Positions 1 to 11,117 of a stretch of DNA of 64,000 nt are shown here, piece after piece; positions within the stretch are counted from its first letter, which is position 1, and each line of letters opens with the position of its first letter. The notes beneath the pieces were generated by a model. The model did no database searches. It was not told the origin of the DNA and worked only from the letters and a program-made list of their open reading frames with translations. The DNA lies in contig CM073323.1 in NCBI GenBank assembly GCA_037043015.1, positions 8,804,001 to 8,868,000 on the forward strand, read 5' to 3'. Origin of the DNA: Bryum argenteum. Its lineage: Eukaryota > Streptophyta > Bryopsida > Bryales > Bryaceae. The position numbers and the translations under genes were made by a program.

Positions 1-555
1 AGTAGTACTTACAAGCAGTTGCCTTACAGTGGCCAAAATGGCTTAACTTGGCGACGTGATCCACCCGCATCGTACTTGTCCGTCCTCATTAATTTCGGAA
101 ACACGGGATTAAAAAAACAGTACCACAAGCAGTTGGCAACGCATTGAATGATTCATGTCCGATCATGTAATCTAGGCACTTAGCGTAATTTGCGGAATCG
201 TGGACATGACATGACATTAGAAATTAGAGTCATCATCATGATAACAAGAGCGGACGCACGGTATCCCATGCATCATGAATCTTGCCGTGATGATACATAA
301 TGGAGGAAAATCTTGGCGGATTCACTCTCATCATAGTGACCCTTGGGTTGCTTGCTTCCTTTGCGTACTTGATTCAATGTTTCCCGGACCAAACGCACTT
401 GTGTGTCATCACTATGCTCGCCAACCAACTACTTACTTGCTTGTAGTTTCCATCTCTCATGTACGTCCGTCGTTTCCAAGTCTTTTTAGTTACGAGTTTC
501 AAGTCTCACGGTTGGTCGGTCTACACTTCGGTGGAGAAGTCCACTCGTCAAGAAA
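1..555. other. AT-rich intergenic, nothing recognised
   Basis: I see no conserved coding potential, RNA gene or clear repeat here. Open frames are short and lack family motifs. Confidence 0.5.
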
Positions 556-810
556 CTTACCCCTAAATTTCCTTGTTGCAAAACGGTCTAAGTCATGAAA
601 TTTGACCTTCCTTTAGATTAAGCTCAAAAAATCTCAATCTAAGCATTATTTTAAAGATTCAACCGTAAGATCACAAAGTTTACTTGACGTTCTTCTCACA
701 TACCAAATTTAAACCGTTCATTCTTCCTCATTTGTGAGATTATAATGGTCGAAGTTGGCTAAGTTTTCCTCCAAAACCCGTTTCGGGTTTTAGGGAGAGT
801 TAGGGGTTAA
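556..810. mobile_element. piggyBac-type MITE (CCCC family), degenerate
   Basis: The right end reads TTAGGGG followed by TTAA (807-810). The left end begins near 556 with a decayed target site followed by CCCCTAAATTTCC. Inside the right end lies a small palindrome, AAACCCG-TTT-CGGGTTT. The interior (about 715-765) matches segments near 6889-6930 and 11019-11060, which end in the same way. The TTAA target and CCCC termini are typical of piggyBac-like non-autonomous elements; the assignment is inferred from the ends only. Confidence 0.55.
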
Positions 811-2280
811 GGACAAATCTCAAATGTGATTGGTTGAGATTCAGGTTCTTGTAACGTGATATGGTTGAAAAATAGAATTTCTTCGGCCTTCTCCACCATA
901 GTGTAAACCAGCCCTGAGTTTTGTTTATTATTTCTCCTTTTTGGTTTGAGGCACTAGGATGTTTGAAATCTCCAGGGATCAAAGTAAGAGGTAAAATTAA
1001 AGCTTCCAATTTCAAATTTTGATGTACTCACCGTTTACATTTAGACTGAATTTTGTTTTGGTACAACTAGTACTTACTCCAACTAGTATTTATAAGTACA
1101 TATAAACAAATGAAGATTTCAATTTGCCCAATCTCCTACATAGTTACTTTGCACCTTCGCCAAAATTGATAGTTACCATCACCCACTCCCGAATGTGAAT
1201 TCTGTGTGGTTTTTGAGCATCATACCTTAACACTCATTGAACACAAACTTTGTAACTGAGTGAGGAAGTGGTGAAAGTTGAGGTACAATAATGCATGCAT
1301 TGCCTACACACACTTACTTGAAGTTTATGCATCGCTTATAAATCCTCACTATAACAAACCATGTTCAATAAAACTTGAAACTCCCGAGCCTGGTAGAGAA
1401 TCGAAAGAGCCTGCTCATGGAAGATCGAAGAAAGAGGAAACTTGAATATTATTCCAATTACACAAGACTTGTTTCCGCCGGAATGTGGATTTTCGCACAT
1501 TCAACTCATGAGCAACTTTCACAGGAAGAAGAGATCAATTCTGAAATCATATTATTACCAGGCGTCGATCGGGAATGAATGATATCAATTGTCAAGAAGA
1601 ATCTAGCTAGCTAGCAAGCTCAGGAGGGATAAGGAAGATTCGAAGCAGCAAGGCTGAAGGCAGACACCACGTTTCACAAGGGTAGGTGGCAGGCCGAATT
1701 CTCGTGATTGTGGCTTCCTTGCAGATTCTCATCTCTCACTTTCAATTAGCTCAGAACGGATACCGCCTCTAGTACCCTCAATCCCACATGAAGAAGCTAC
1801 CGATCGGAACATTCACAATCATGCTGATCGAGTGTCTTCCCAGACTCGATCGAGATGCAACAGCAGCTCCGATCCCTTCTGCAAATACCGGCCTGGCTGC
1901 CTCTGACTACTCCAATCACTGTCAAAACATTGCGAAGTAGTCAATCGATCGAACACTGCAGAGCAATCAATCGAACATTGCTCAAAGTATGTATGGCTCA
2001 CACTGAGGCTTACAATGGAAACTGACACAGACAAAGAAACTTCGAACAAACCTCGAGATCGAATTGATCGTGGCAGCGATGTTTTGTGTTGGCGAAGAGG
2101 GCAAGACGAGGTTTAATAGCGTGAGGATTGAGGGTTGGATGGGTGAAGCGGGGATTTCGGGCACCATCTCCACCATTGTTGATTAATATTGCCATGTGTT
2201 GCTTACCTTGAGGTTGGAAAATCATAGGCTAGCTAGATGCATGCACACGAAGGAGGGTGTCACCTTTCTCGCTCTCTTTT
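811..2280. other. Intergenic, no recognised gene
   Basis: The stretch has only short frames without motifs. The frame at 1375-1578 begins with TTG and matches no family I know. The 1600-2200 part is slightly richer in GC and may be old genic or repeat debris, but nothing can be assigned. Confidence 0.4.
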
Positions 2281-2290
2281 CCTCTTTGCA

Positions 2291-2651
2291 GAGGCACCAC
2301 AAGCCTTGGCTTGGTGGTTAGGGCTCAGGCCCCCAATGAGGAGGTCGTGGGTTCTATTCCCCATGCCGGCATGGTGCTCACCACTATAGTCCACCCAACT
2401 ATTGTGGGGGGTCCTTGGACCTTGTTGTATGGGTACCTCAAAGCCCTTTGGGGGGATACTATGTCAAGTATCTTCAAGGCATTAGTAACTAGGCTAGAAA
2501 CTAGTGTAGTTATAGTGTCCACCCGCGAGAGGGGGAAGTAGTATTGTTTCAATTTCCCCTTGTCCGGTGGCCATCGGGATATTAGCATTACGAACGGACA
2601 CTTCACTCACGCCGGCCCCTTGGAAAGGGACCGGAGTTTCTATCTATCTAT
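2291..2651 (+). mobile_element. tRNA-headed SINE, full length
   Basis: This 361-bp element is flanked by a perfect 10-bp direct repeat, CCTCTTTGCA (2281-2290 and 2652-2661), a target-site duplication. The head carries RNA polymerase III promoter boxes: box A TGGCTTGGTGG (2307-2317) and box B GGTTCTATTCC (2350-2360), 32 bases apart. The body ends in a TCTATCTATC tail rather than poly(A). A second full copy with its own duplication lies at 18149-18507, and at least six partial copies occur in the window. It has no coding capacity and would need an unseen LINE partner for movement. Confidence 0.85.
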
Positions 2652-2811
2652 CCTCTTTGCAAGACTGCTGATTGATTTTTCACATTGATTTCGTTGCAGT
2701 ACAAAACGGACGAATGCTGTTGCTGATATTTTGGGTGTTGCAGATGATGCCTAACTTTGTCTTGCACCAGAGAATCTCACTTCCCTCCACTCACTCTCAT
2801 GCTTTCTCATG

Positions 2812-2917
2812 TACTCCCTCTGTCCCATTTATATTGTCCAGTAGGTTCTCTCAAATCTACCTCCCTATGTAGATTTGAGAGAACATATTGGACAATGTAA
2901 ATGGGACGGAGGGAGTA
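2812..2917. mobile_element. Stowaway MITE
   Basis: This is a 106-bp palindromic element including TA duplications at both ends (2812-2813, 2916-2917). The termini are CTCCCTCTGTCCCA and TGGGACGGAGGGAG, the classic Stowaway (Tc1/mariner) terminal repeat of plants. Almost the whole element folds back on itself. A sister copy lies at 7817-7921. Confidence 0.9.
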
Positions 2918-3139
2918 CCAGCTATGATAGCGTCTCTTCCACAGACTGAGGTGGTTCTTGGCTGCAGAAGAGCCAACTAAGATTCCAGTTTGCAACCCAT
3001 GTTTCACATATTTCACATACATACAAGAGAGAGAGGCCTCAAAATTGCCCTCTTGTTATGCAAGTTTTTAAATTTTGACAAACTTTGAAGTATGTATTTT
3101 GAATGTAAGATTTGGTGTACATGTACAATTGAATTGGGG

Positions 3140-3575
3140 GTCTTCAAATTTGTGTTCCTAAGTGAGTTAGGTACATGGTTTACATAATTTTTACGATTAT
3201 TAAAACTTAGAGAAAAGCTTGAATTTCACTTGCATGGAGGTACATGCTGAAACTTAAAGACAAAGGCTGGTCTTTGACAATAGAAAAGGCATTTGAGAAA
3301 TTATTGGATTGGGGATGCAGTGCCTCGGTAGCTTTTTCTACATGCTCAACAAACACATCTTGGAAAAAAAAAGTAAAATCTCAATTTTTGATGAATTTTT
3401 GAAGTTTCTGTATTTTGATTGATTTTGGGTAGATTTTTGAGGATAAATGAACATATACTAGAGTTTGGGCAGTTCTCAAATAGTGTTTTCAAACTTTGGC
3501 TGTAAATATCTCCTAATATATGAGGAATTTTGAAGCTTGAACTAACTTTTCAGAAAGGTATGGGAAAACTCGAGT
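3140..3575 (+). repeat. Dispersed repeat A, copy 1
   Basis: About 435 bp align along their full length with 23870-24320 in the same orientation, with many substitutions. Shared landmarks are a GTTCCTAAGT-GAGTTAGGTACATG segment near the start, TCAATTTTTG-TGAATTTTTGAAGTTTCT in the middle, and AGGTATGGGAAAACTC near the end. The first part also resembles the interior of the piggyBac-type element at 35143-35547, so this may be a decayed larger non-autonomous element. Confidence 0.6.
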
Positions 3576-4930
3576 AAGCATTCGTAGCAGCTACCAAGGA
3601 GGATGGAGGAGGGATAATGAGCCCCCTAATTTTTTGATGTATAGACATTAAATGCCAAGGAGTAGACTTCCAAGGGTAACTTGGATCGCAGACCTCAAAT
3701 TTGAATTCAAAATCATCAAAAAAGGCCTTGGGAGGTTCCCACGAATTCTAGGGTGCCTCCTTGGTAGCTACCAGGAACCATTGCCCGGGAAACTCTATAT
3801 AGTTCCCACTCCATACGTAACTGCAAGGCTGACTCATTCCCCTTTTTTGTCCTTCATGCAAATTATTTTCTAGAAGAAGGTTTCAAAACATCGATAGAGT
3901 AATGTATCCCTTGTAAAATTGGTGAACTTTTTTGAATTGGGTCACTTTGGAATTTCACTAGTGTACCGGTAATTTATTTTTATTTTCAAAAAAGCATAAA
4001 AAATGTATAAATATAAATATTAAATGGTGATTTTCTCAACTCGAAAACTAAAATTTTTAAATGAAGGTTCAACAATTGGACTTTAACTTTGCAAATTTTA
4101 CCAAAAATACCGTGCACTATAGAGAGCACCCAACAATTTAATAGGACTACCGTGGAGGGGGGAGGATTCAAAGGGGCACTACATTGAGTGACCCCTCCTC
4201 CTTGACAACATTTAGACAGTCTTGTCAAAAGTCCATTGTGAATGCTCTTAAGAGCTTTATTGAGCAAAAAGGCAATTTGCATCAAGGATCCTTAGGGGTT
4301 TTTTTTCTCTTTTTGAAACAATCGGTGTATTATCCCTTAAACGTCAGACTCAGCCCGAGGGGTTGGGTTTTTTTTTTAGAGAATCTTGCTCATAACTTAC
4401 ACTCCATTATACCAAATGGAATTTTTAAAATTCCAAACTGAGCACCTTAAAGAGATCTATACTTTCTTAGAATAGAGCTCACGCAAATTAAAAATAGAAT
4501 AATGCTAAAAGTGGAGTTTTAAAAGAGATTTTGGGTGTGGTATCAGGACAGCATATGACGTTTAAGGGTTATCACTTGAAAATCAATACATTTCAAACCA
4601 GAGTAGCTACAGTGGACATTTCCGTGAGTATGGAAATAGTATGGGGGGAGAAATAGTATGCAAGAAGGGGTGGTGAGGAACATGAGGCTCATAAACCAGT
4701 ATTATCAAGGGGAGAAAACACAACAAAAGAATAGAAGTTTTTCAAATCTTGCACAATGTGGTAAGCCGTAACTTGGAGTTAACCCACAAATGCTTCTTGT
4801 GTGTTTTTGGGAGCTTGAAACCTCAAAACTGCAAATTTTTTACCTTTGTGCACTCATGTGGAGGTGTGAAACGGACTTTTCTCTTTTTAAGAAGACTTCC
4901 AATTGTAAGATCTTGCTCCTAAGAATATGC
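3576..4930. other. AT-rich intergenic, no recognised gene
   Basis: No gene or structured RNA is visible. Near 4340-4370 and 4560 there are GTCAG-CTCAGCCCGAGGGG and TTTAAGGG fragments that look like scraps of the CCCTTAAACG piggyBac-type family. Confidence 0.4.
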
Positions 4931-5299
4931 TTAACCCTTAAAGGCGCCTGTCAGCCCCTCGGGCTGTTTTCCAACAGAATCTTGCCTGTAGCTCTTTTGA
5001 TTCTCAAATTTTCACTTATTTTTTTATATCATTCTGGTCACCTTTCTCTGATGCATCTACAAAGTCAAATCCTACAATTCAAATCGCAATTTGTATGAGT
5101 GATTTGTGCTTCGAAAGGATTGTGGTAGGTAGGTTGGGATTGCACAAAACCTTGTAGGAGGTTGCAAACTCATCATTGATTGGTTCATTCATGCTGCCCA
5201 TGTTCGAAAAGTGCACTACTCATGTTGCCCAAGTCCAAAAGATGCTAAGATCCAATTTCAGGCTGCTCATTGAGGAGTGGAAGGACCTTCAAGGGTTAA
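4931..5299 (+). mobile_element. piggyBac-type MITE family 1, copy a
   Basis: This 369-bp element starts TTAA-CCCTTAAAGGCGCC (TTAA 4931-4934) and ends CAAGGG-TTAA (5296-5299). Just inside the left end is a GC-rich fold-back, CAGCCCCTCGGGCTG. The interior matches the copies at 14533, 22223, 23397 and 32936, including the stretches ATTGATTGGTTCATTCATG and CCAAAAGATGCTA. It has no coding capacity. The TTAA target and CCCT terminus point to piggyBac transposase mobilisation. Confidence 0.8.
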
Positions 5300-6016
5300 T
5301 AAGTGTTCCTTAATATGATTACCATTTGAGAAATCAGAACATCCAAAGTTTGTTTCTCAAGTTTTTTGGGTATTGTAAAGATTGTTTTGAAAATTTTGGG
5401 GGTTGCCCCTGTAAAAGTAGTACTTTTGTCCAGCTTGGATTTTTTGGAAAGTTGAGTGGTTGTATTTGGGCTTGAAAATAAGAATTTGTGAAAAGAAAAA
5501 AATTGAAACTGGAATTTTAATTTGCTAATTTTTGCACACATGCCTTGTTGTACAGGGGATTTGTACACCAAAGTATAGACAATAATAATTAAGTTAGATC
5601 CTACATCTAGGTTGTCCTATGGTATCCTTGCTTAAAGTTGAGTGCAGGCATTTTCTTCGACTCAACTATAATCCAAGAGACCAAGAAAACATTGCCTGCT
5701 AGGGAAATTTAGCATTTTTTGGGGACCTCAAAGTTAGTGGTTATTCTCCATTTTTCAAGATAGTGTGAAGCCAAATGAGATAAAGAGCTTTTTACTCTGC
5801 TATCATAGGTATTAGAATTCAATGGTCATGGCGCATGGTTCAAAGTGTAAAGCACCCTCAATCTCTAAAAGTCTTTGCATATGTTTAGCCAAATAGCACA
5901 TTTTCAAATAAAGAATAATAAATAAAATCTCAACTCTACAAACTTATAGTAGACTTACTATAAATCATGTGATCCAAATATTAAGTCACTAATTCTCATA
6001 GATTGAAAGGTCATTA

Positions 6017-6085
<69 letters not shown>

Positions 6086-6890
6086 AACTATTATAGTTGA
6101 TTTCTCATGGTAAAACATGCCCAATGTTTGAAATCTCAAAACCAAAAGTTGCTCTCACTAAAATGCATGCCATTCATTCATACCTCATCGTATGGGTCTC
6201 AATTTTACACCACACAAACTACGCTCGATATGGGACCCAACGCAAGTGATCTTGTCACAAACAAATTTCCGAAACACAAGTTATGGGTCTTCAAAGTTTC
6301 TACCGTTTATCCAAAACGATGGCCGCAAGTTCACCCGAAGAAGAAGATGAGTACGATTCCTAATAGTCCGTCCTTGCAGCTAAACTGTGATGGCTCACAA
6401 TCCCTATGGACCCTATGAGCACTAAATAAGTTGAATGTCAAGATTGTGCTCCATTCTTTTAGATCCTGCTCTACCTCCAAATAAACACTTTGTAGTACGA
6501 GCGGTTTGAATGTTTAGATTTTCCCTACAGTAGTTTGGTACACTCCAGATCTCACAGTTGAAAATTGTGGGTAACTATTCAACTCCAGTCCTTGGAATGG
6601 TACAATCGGAGATATTTTTGGTGCAGAAAGGTCAATTTTGGCATCATCACATGATGTGCTTCCTTTCCTAGCGATTCATTAATTATCTAAACTACCTTAA
6701 GCTTTTTGCACTTACGGATGAGCACTAAATATCCTTGATGCAGAATTGCCTAAATTAGAGAAATGATCTTTGTTCACTTCAAGTCAACAAAAAACTCAAT
6801 CTGAGTATGACATAGAAAATCCAATTGTAGGATCTTGAAGCTACCTTACTTTTTTAGGAGCAAGCTGAATTTGAAACCTTCGATTGTTTT
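5300..6890. other. AT-rich intergenic with a microsatellite
   Basis: Apart from the TA microsatellite at 6026-6081 nothing is recognised. The frame at 6107-6418 is open for 103 codons but has no motif. A related segment occurs around 17340-17560, so it is probably part of a dispersed repeat. Confidence 0.4.
6026..6081. repeat. (TA)n microsatellite
   Basis: This is an uninterrupted run of alternating T and A, about 28 units, directly after a short TG run. Confidence 0.95.
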
Positions 6891-6894
6891 TCAT

Positions 6895-6987
6895 TTGTGA
6901 GATTATAATGGTTGAAGTTTACTGGGTTTTTCCCCTTGCGAGCACCCCAAAAACCCATTTCGGCTTTCTTGGATCTTTAGGGGTTAA
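6895..6987. mobile_element. piggyBac-type element end sharing TIR with the 60.5-kb element
   Basis: The right end reads CTTTAGGGG-TTAA (TTAA 6984-6987). Read inward on the minus strand it gives CCCCTAAAGATCCAAGAAAG followed by CCGAAAT. The gene-bearing piggyBac element starts at 60543 with CCCCTAAAGGCCCAGGAAAG followed by CCGAATC, so the two share their terminal 25 or so bases with few changes. The left end of this copy was not found; it may be truncated. Confidence 0.6.
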
Positions 6988-6989
6988 GC

Positions 6990-7215
6990 CAGATGGTCCC
7001 TAATGAGGAGGGTGTGGGTTCTATTCCGTGTTGGAGTGGTGCTCACCACCATAGTGCACTTAACTATGGTGAGGTCCTCAAACCTTGTTGTATGGGTATC
7101 TCAAAGCACTCAACACGTAGGTAGGGATTAGCATAGTGTTTATCCCGAGAGGAGTTAGTAGTCCCATCATTGATATGATGACTTCTTGGTATACATCCAT
7201 GGATAGGTCAAACAA
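6990..7215 (+). mobile_element. SINE copy, degenerate
   Basis: This copy matches the SINE at 2291 with many changes. Box B (GGTTCTATTCCG) is still visible near 7018, followed by CTTGTTGTATGGGTATCTCAAAGC. It abuts the TTAA of the element end at 6984-6987. The head with box A is missing and the tail has decayed. Confidence 0.65.
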
Positions 7216-7219
7216 ACAC

Positions 7220-7816
7220 TTTAATCGTGCCAGCCTCAAATAAGTTTGAATTTCTTGAATTTGGTTGAATTTGAAAACCTCCACAGGTGTTTGTCTTTAC
7301 ACGAGCATATACGAGCCTACAAGGGTTCCAATGATCCATTCAAACCCAAGCGCACATGCATAATCTCACAAGCTACAATCTCATTTAATGATTTAACCTT
7401 TAAAGGACCAAGAGGACCAAAATGGTTATATTTTCACTATTTTTGGAAAAAACCTATATTTAACAAATTATGGACTTATTTCCAAATTCCGGACTTTTTG
7501 CAACTTATGAAGAACCTTGGTTTTATCAGCGGCCAGCCGATACATCCCCACATCTGCGACTTTCAAGAATAAGTAGTCGAAATAATGTACTACTACCCTA
7601 ATACCTAATGTTTAATTTTTTAGGCATAAGTACATATTAGAAATATTCAAAGTACCAAAATAGTGGAATCACTTGAATGTTGAATTATATAGTAGAGTGG
7701 TCTAAAGTAAATAAGATCCCTTAGTCAAGCTATAGTAATCTTCACTCATAGGTACATAATAGCTTCTCCCATACAACAATACCATGCATGGTTACGGGAG
7801 TACAAAAATTATGTTG
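7220..7816. other. Intergenic, no recognised gene
   Basis: The open frame at 7246-7572 begins with TTG and has no recognisable domain. Nothing else is seen. Confidence 0.4.
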
Positions 7817-7921
7817 TACTCCCTCTATCCCATTCTTATTGTCCAGTAGGTTCTTTCAAATGTACCTCTCAAGGTAATTTTGAGGGAACCTATTGGAAAA
7901 AGGAATGGGACGGAGGGAGTA
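7817..7921. mobile_element. Stowaway MITE, second copy
   Basis: This 105-bp palindromic element has TA at both ends and termini CTCCCTCTATCCCA / TGGGACGGAGGGAG. Its arms match the copy at 2812, including GTCCAGTAGGTTCT. The folding arms have diverged in the centre. Confidence 0.9.
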
Positions 7922-7932
7922 CTTGTTTCGAG

Positions 7933-8012
7933 ATCAGACCTTAGATGCAACATCAAACCAGTTGCATGTCACAAAAAATGCGTCTTATGAAGCACACGTT
8001 TTCTTCTAGTGT
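7933..8012. mobile_element. CACTA-like MITE, right-end fragment
   Basis: The segment AGATGCAACATCAAACC ... TTGCATGTCAC ... TTTTCTTCTAGTG matches the right half of the element at 9151-9328 and ends in the inverse of CACTAGAAGAAA. It lies directly next to the Stowaway copy. Confidence 0.5.
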
Positions 8013-8879
8013 TCAAAACTCACTGTAGAAGAGTCCCAAAATGATGATTCCACTTGCTTGAGCTGTAATTTTCCCCCATGCACAGAAACTGCATCCGGTT
8101 GAAAATTGCGCCATTATTGACCACCTTACTATGGAGCTCCCTCACACACTCTGGCAGAGCGTGCCCGTGGCTGGCACATGCCACAGGTAGATGGGCGCAG
8201 AACAAGGCATCATAAGGGTTGACTCTCATCCCCCCACGATTGCGTAATAGACCCCGAGAAAATCCCGGACTCATTTTGGGCTCTCTCTCGGATCGTTTAT
8301 TTATTACAATCACCCGGGAAAAAGGGGCATTCGTCTTAAGAGTAGTAGTAGTAGTAGTAAAGGAGGGAGAATGCACTGTGTCCTTGCACCCTTACTAACA
8401 GGATCACAGTGCTTGATTGCATGTGAACCTCCCCATTGGCCCCATGAGCACTAGAACATGCACACCTCGGACGTCTTATGTACGTCCCATCCTCCCATCA
8501 TCATGAACCAAGCTCTCCGTGGAAGACAATAGGCTCCTCAATCACTCGTTCATCATCCCAATTTGTTTGAGATATGCAAGCTTTTTTTTCGTTTTCAAGA
8601 GAAAAATTTAAAAAAGAAAAAAAAGAAGAAATCCTCGTCTTCTTATCGATGAACTTTTCCACATGCATTGTTCAAATAACACATGGAACCATGCTATTTC
8701 AGAAAAATGTTCATTTTCTCTATCAAATTGGATCAAAACTCATCTAATTAAACAAGCTCTAAACAAGCCTCAAAACATTAGAATGTTTAACATAAAGTAT
8801 TAGCACTTGCCCCTTGCACAATATCCAACAAAGGAGTTGGAAGAATTCTAAATTTTGCTCCAAAGATGAAGGATGTCTA
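8013..8879. other. Intergenic, no recognised gene
   Basis: A moderately GC-rich patch at 8030-8400 carries a short AGT trinucleotide run at 8341-8359. The minus-strand frame at 8020-8376 has no motif and includes that run, so I do not call it a gene. Confidence 0.4.
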
Positions 8880-9003
8880 TCAAGGATGAGAAAGCTTGAT
8901 TGTGGGGCTACCTCAAGGATGAGGAAGCTTGATTGTGGGGCTACCTCAAGGATGAGGAAGCTTGATTGTGGGGCTACCTCAAGGATGAGGAAGCTTGATT
9001 GTG
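8880..9003. repeat. 33-bp tandem repeat, 3.75 units
   Basis: The unit begins TCAAGGATGAGGAAGCTTGA and ends in TTGTGGGGCTACC. Three full units are followed by a 25-bp partial unit. The first unit has a single G-to-A change; the others are nearly identical, suggesting recent expansion. Because 33 is a multiple of three, frames on both strands stay open and give 11-residue peptide repeats, but no gene context supports translation. Confidence 0.95.
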
Positions 9004-9150
9004 CGAGAAAGCTATTAGGAAGGCAAAGCCTCTTCATGTGATGTTTGTCTTGCCATTGTCTTGTCGCATGCTGCATTGGATCGGTATGACAACTAAAGTG
9101 TGTTTGACATTCCAAGAAAAAAACTTCGCATACTCCGGCTCGTTTGTTGT

Positions 9151-9328
9151 CATTATAAGAAACCCGTGTTTTTTATGACGCATTTTTTTGTTGTGACGTG
9201 GAGATCTATTTATGTTAACATTAGTATCAAACATAACATAAAGACCTCAGATGCAACATCAAACCCAACATAAAAACACTTGCATGTCACTAGAAAAGCG
9301 TCATAAAATACACGGGTTTCTTCTAGTG
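9151..9328. mobile_element. CACTA-like fold-back MITE
   Basis: Left and right ends are inverted repeats: AAGAAACCCGTGTTTTTTAT followed by GACGC, against AAGAAACCCGTGTATTTTAT followed by GACGC read from the right. The right terminus TTCTTCTAGTG is the inverse of CACTAGAAGAA, close to the CACTACAAGAAA terminus of plant EnSpm/CACTA elements. The left terminus is decayed (CATTATAAGAAA). No target duplication is evident. Confidence 0.6.
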
Positions 9329-10690
9329 CATGTTTGAATTAGAGATACTCCTTGCACATTGGCAGCTTTGGCACAGTGAATGGTTTCAGTGTGAGGCACT
9401 TGTTGTGCCACTCTGAGCTCGTAGCTGTTGAGTATCTTCACTGGGTTGCCCCCACCCCCTCCATACACCATGCCGCACGACATGCCCTCGTCACCCCGAG
9501 GAAACTTGGGTTGCAGATTCCCTTCTAGCTCCACCCAATGATCAGGAATAACCGACGGCTAGTTTATTATCAGCCGATGAATTTCGCACACTAGCCGGTC
9601 CGTTCATGAAACCACTGGCAAAAAACGGATGAAAATTACATATAAATTTCTATTCTCAGTATAAAATAAGGCAATTGCCGGAAGAAATAGACTCTGAAAA
9701 CACCCGATTGGGTGTGGGAAATGCCGGTTATTAGCCAGTAAAAGTCCCAAACCCTGACTCCACCTCCCCTTCCCGCCATTGCACCTGAACTTCATCAACC
9801 TCCCACATCACTTGGTCAAACCTGCAAATATCTTGAAGGTTGTCCACTGACCCCGCTAAGTACCTTCAACCACTCCATTTGAAGAGCCCGTTGTCTTGTT
9901 GGCCCTTGCCAAGTTGTGGCAACGGGATTTCTTGAGCATTAGGAGCTTTTGCCTTACTAGGCTGGTGATGCTCTTAGAACATGGATTGCGGAGTCTTCGG
10001 ACCAAACATGTACCAAGAGGGTGACGATCCTTGGATTACAACTCATCATGATTCCAAGTTTTATAGTCCCTTCTCTCATATTTGAAGTTCCTATTAACCA
10101 ATGCAAGAGTGCCTCAAGGAAGGCGACCCTTAGAAAACTTCGGCAACCCTGCTCGCCTGCCCTCCACTCACTCACTAGTTCGGCTTCCTCGCCAGACTCG
10201 ACTGCCCCCTTCGGCAAACCATACAGGCTTTCCGGGGCCCGACCTGGCTAGGCATGCTCTTAGAGCATCCTCAATGGACTCGGTAACGGGTCCCGCCAAC
10301 GGCTCTAACCGTAAGTTCACCAAAAAGTCGACCCAACGGTCACGCTACAGCTCCCTTCACCCTGACGAGTCCGCTATTGGAGCTCCTGCTCTCGGCATAT
10401 TTTCCATTTTTGCTGTGAGTTCTACTACTCTCGCTATCATGGTCAAAGGTCTATGATGGCACCGCGTGACCACCGCCTCGCCACCGTGGTCTGCAGCCAG
10501 CCACTATGACCGCGGGATGGCCTTCCTGGGCACGGGTGGCGGGTGAACCATTGGGGCCGCTGGCTCACAGGCACTCCCGCTACCTCCGCGGGCGCCCGCT
10601 ACCCGCCTTTAGAGTGAGCAATTGCAGGGCATCCATTGAGGATGCGCTTATCACCCCAAACCGACCACTGCACATCATATAGCAGAAGGT
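9329..10690. other. Intergenic, GC-richer in part
   Basis: The 10060-10620 part is GC-rich with overlapping frames in several phases, but none carries a motif and no splice pattern is convincing. It may be decayed coding or repeat sequence. Confidence 0.35.
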
Positions 10691-10723
10691 AGATCACAAT
10701 AAAATAAAGGAAAAGAAAGGAAA

Positions 10724-10926
10724 AGAGAAGAGAAGAGAAGAGAAGAGAAGAGAAGAGAAGAGAAGAGAAGAGAAGAGAAGAGAAGAGAAGAGAAGAGAAG
10801 AGAAGAGAAGAGAAGAGAAGAGAAGAGAAGAGAAGAGAAGAGAAGAGAAGAGAAGAGAAGAGAAGAGAAGAGAAGAGAAGAGAAGAGAAGAGAAGAGAAG
10901 AGAAGAGAAGAGAAGAGAAGAGAAGA
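10724..10926. repeat. (AGAAG)n microsatellite, about 40 units
   Basis: This is a nearly perfect 5-bp repeat of about 200 bp. On the minus strand it stays open in all three frames and reads as Ser-Ser-Leu-Leu-Phe repeats. That is a composition artefact, not a gene. Confidence 0.97.
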
Positions 10927-11018
10927 ATTAAAATTGGATGAAAGTTCATTCATTTATTCCTGATGGACCGCTTTTCGAAACTGGAAATTTTATTTTTTAT
11001 TTTTTCAAAAAAAAATTC

Positions 11019-11117
11019 ATTCTTCTTCATTTCTGAGATCATAATGGTCAAAGTTGGCTGAAATTTTCTCCTCCGGGAACCTTTCAAACCTGGGTTTCAA
11101 GGAAATTTAGGGGTTAA
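11019..11117. mobile_element. piggyBac-type element end (CCCC family)
   Basis: The right end reads GGAAATTTAGGGG-TTAA (TTAA 11114-11117), the inverse of the CCCCTAAATTTCC left end near 557. The preceding 60 bases (CATTCTTCTTCATTTCTGAG and on) match the right parts of the copies ending at 810 and 6987. I could not place the left end. Confidence 0.5.

Noticed and set aside
2291..2365. Possible tRNA gene
   Set aside because: Box A and box B are present, but there is no complete cloverleaf and the sequence continues into a SINE body with target duplications.
8759..9115. Repeat-containing frames on both strands
   Set aside because: They are open only because the 33-bp tandem unit lacks stops; no conserved domain, splice context or promoter is seen.
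10599..10953. Long minus-strand frames of Ser-Ser-Leu-Leu-Phe repeats
   Set aside because: They are pure translation of the AGAAG microsatellite, open in several frames at once.
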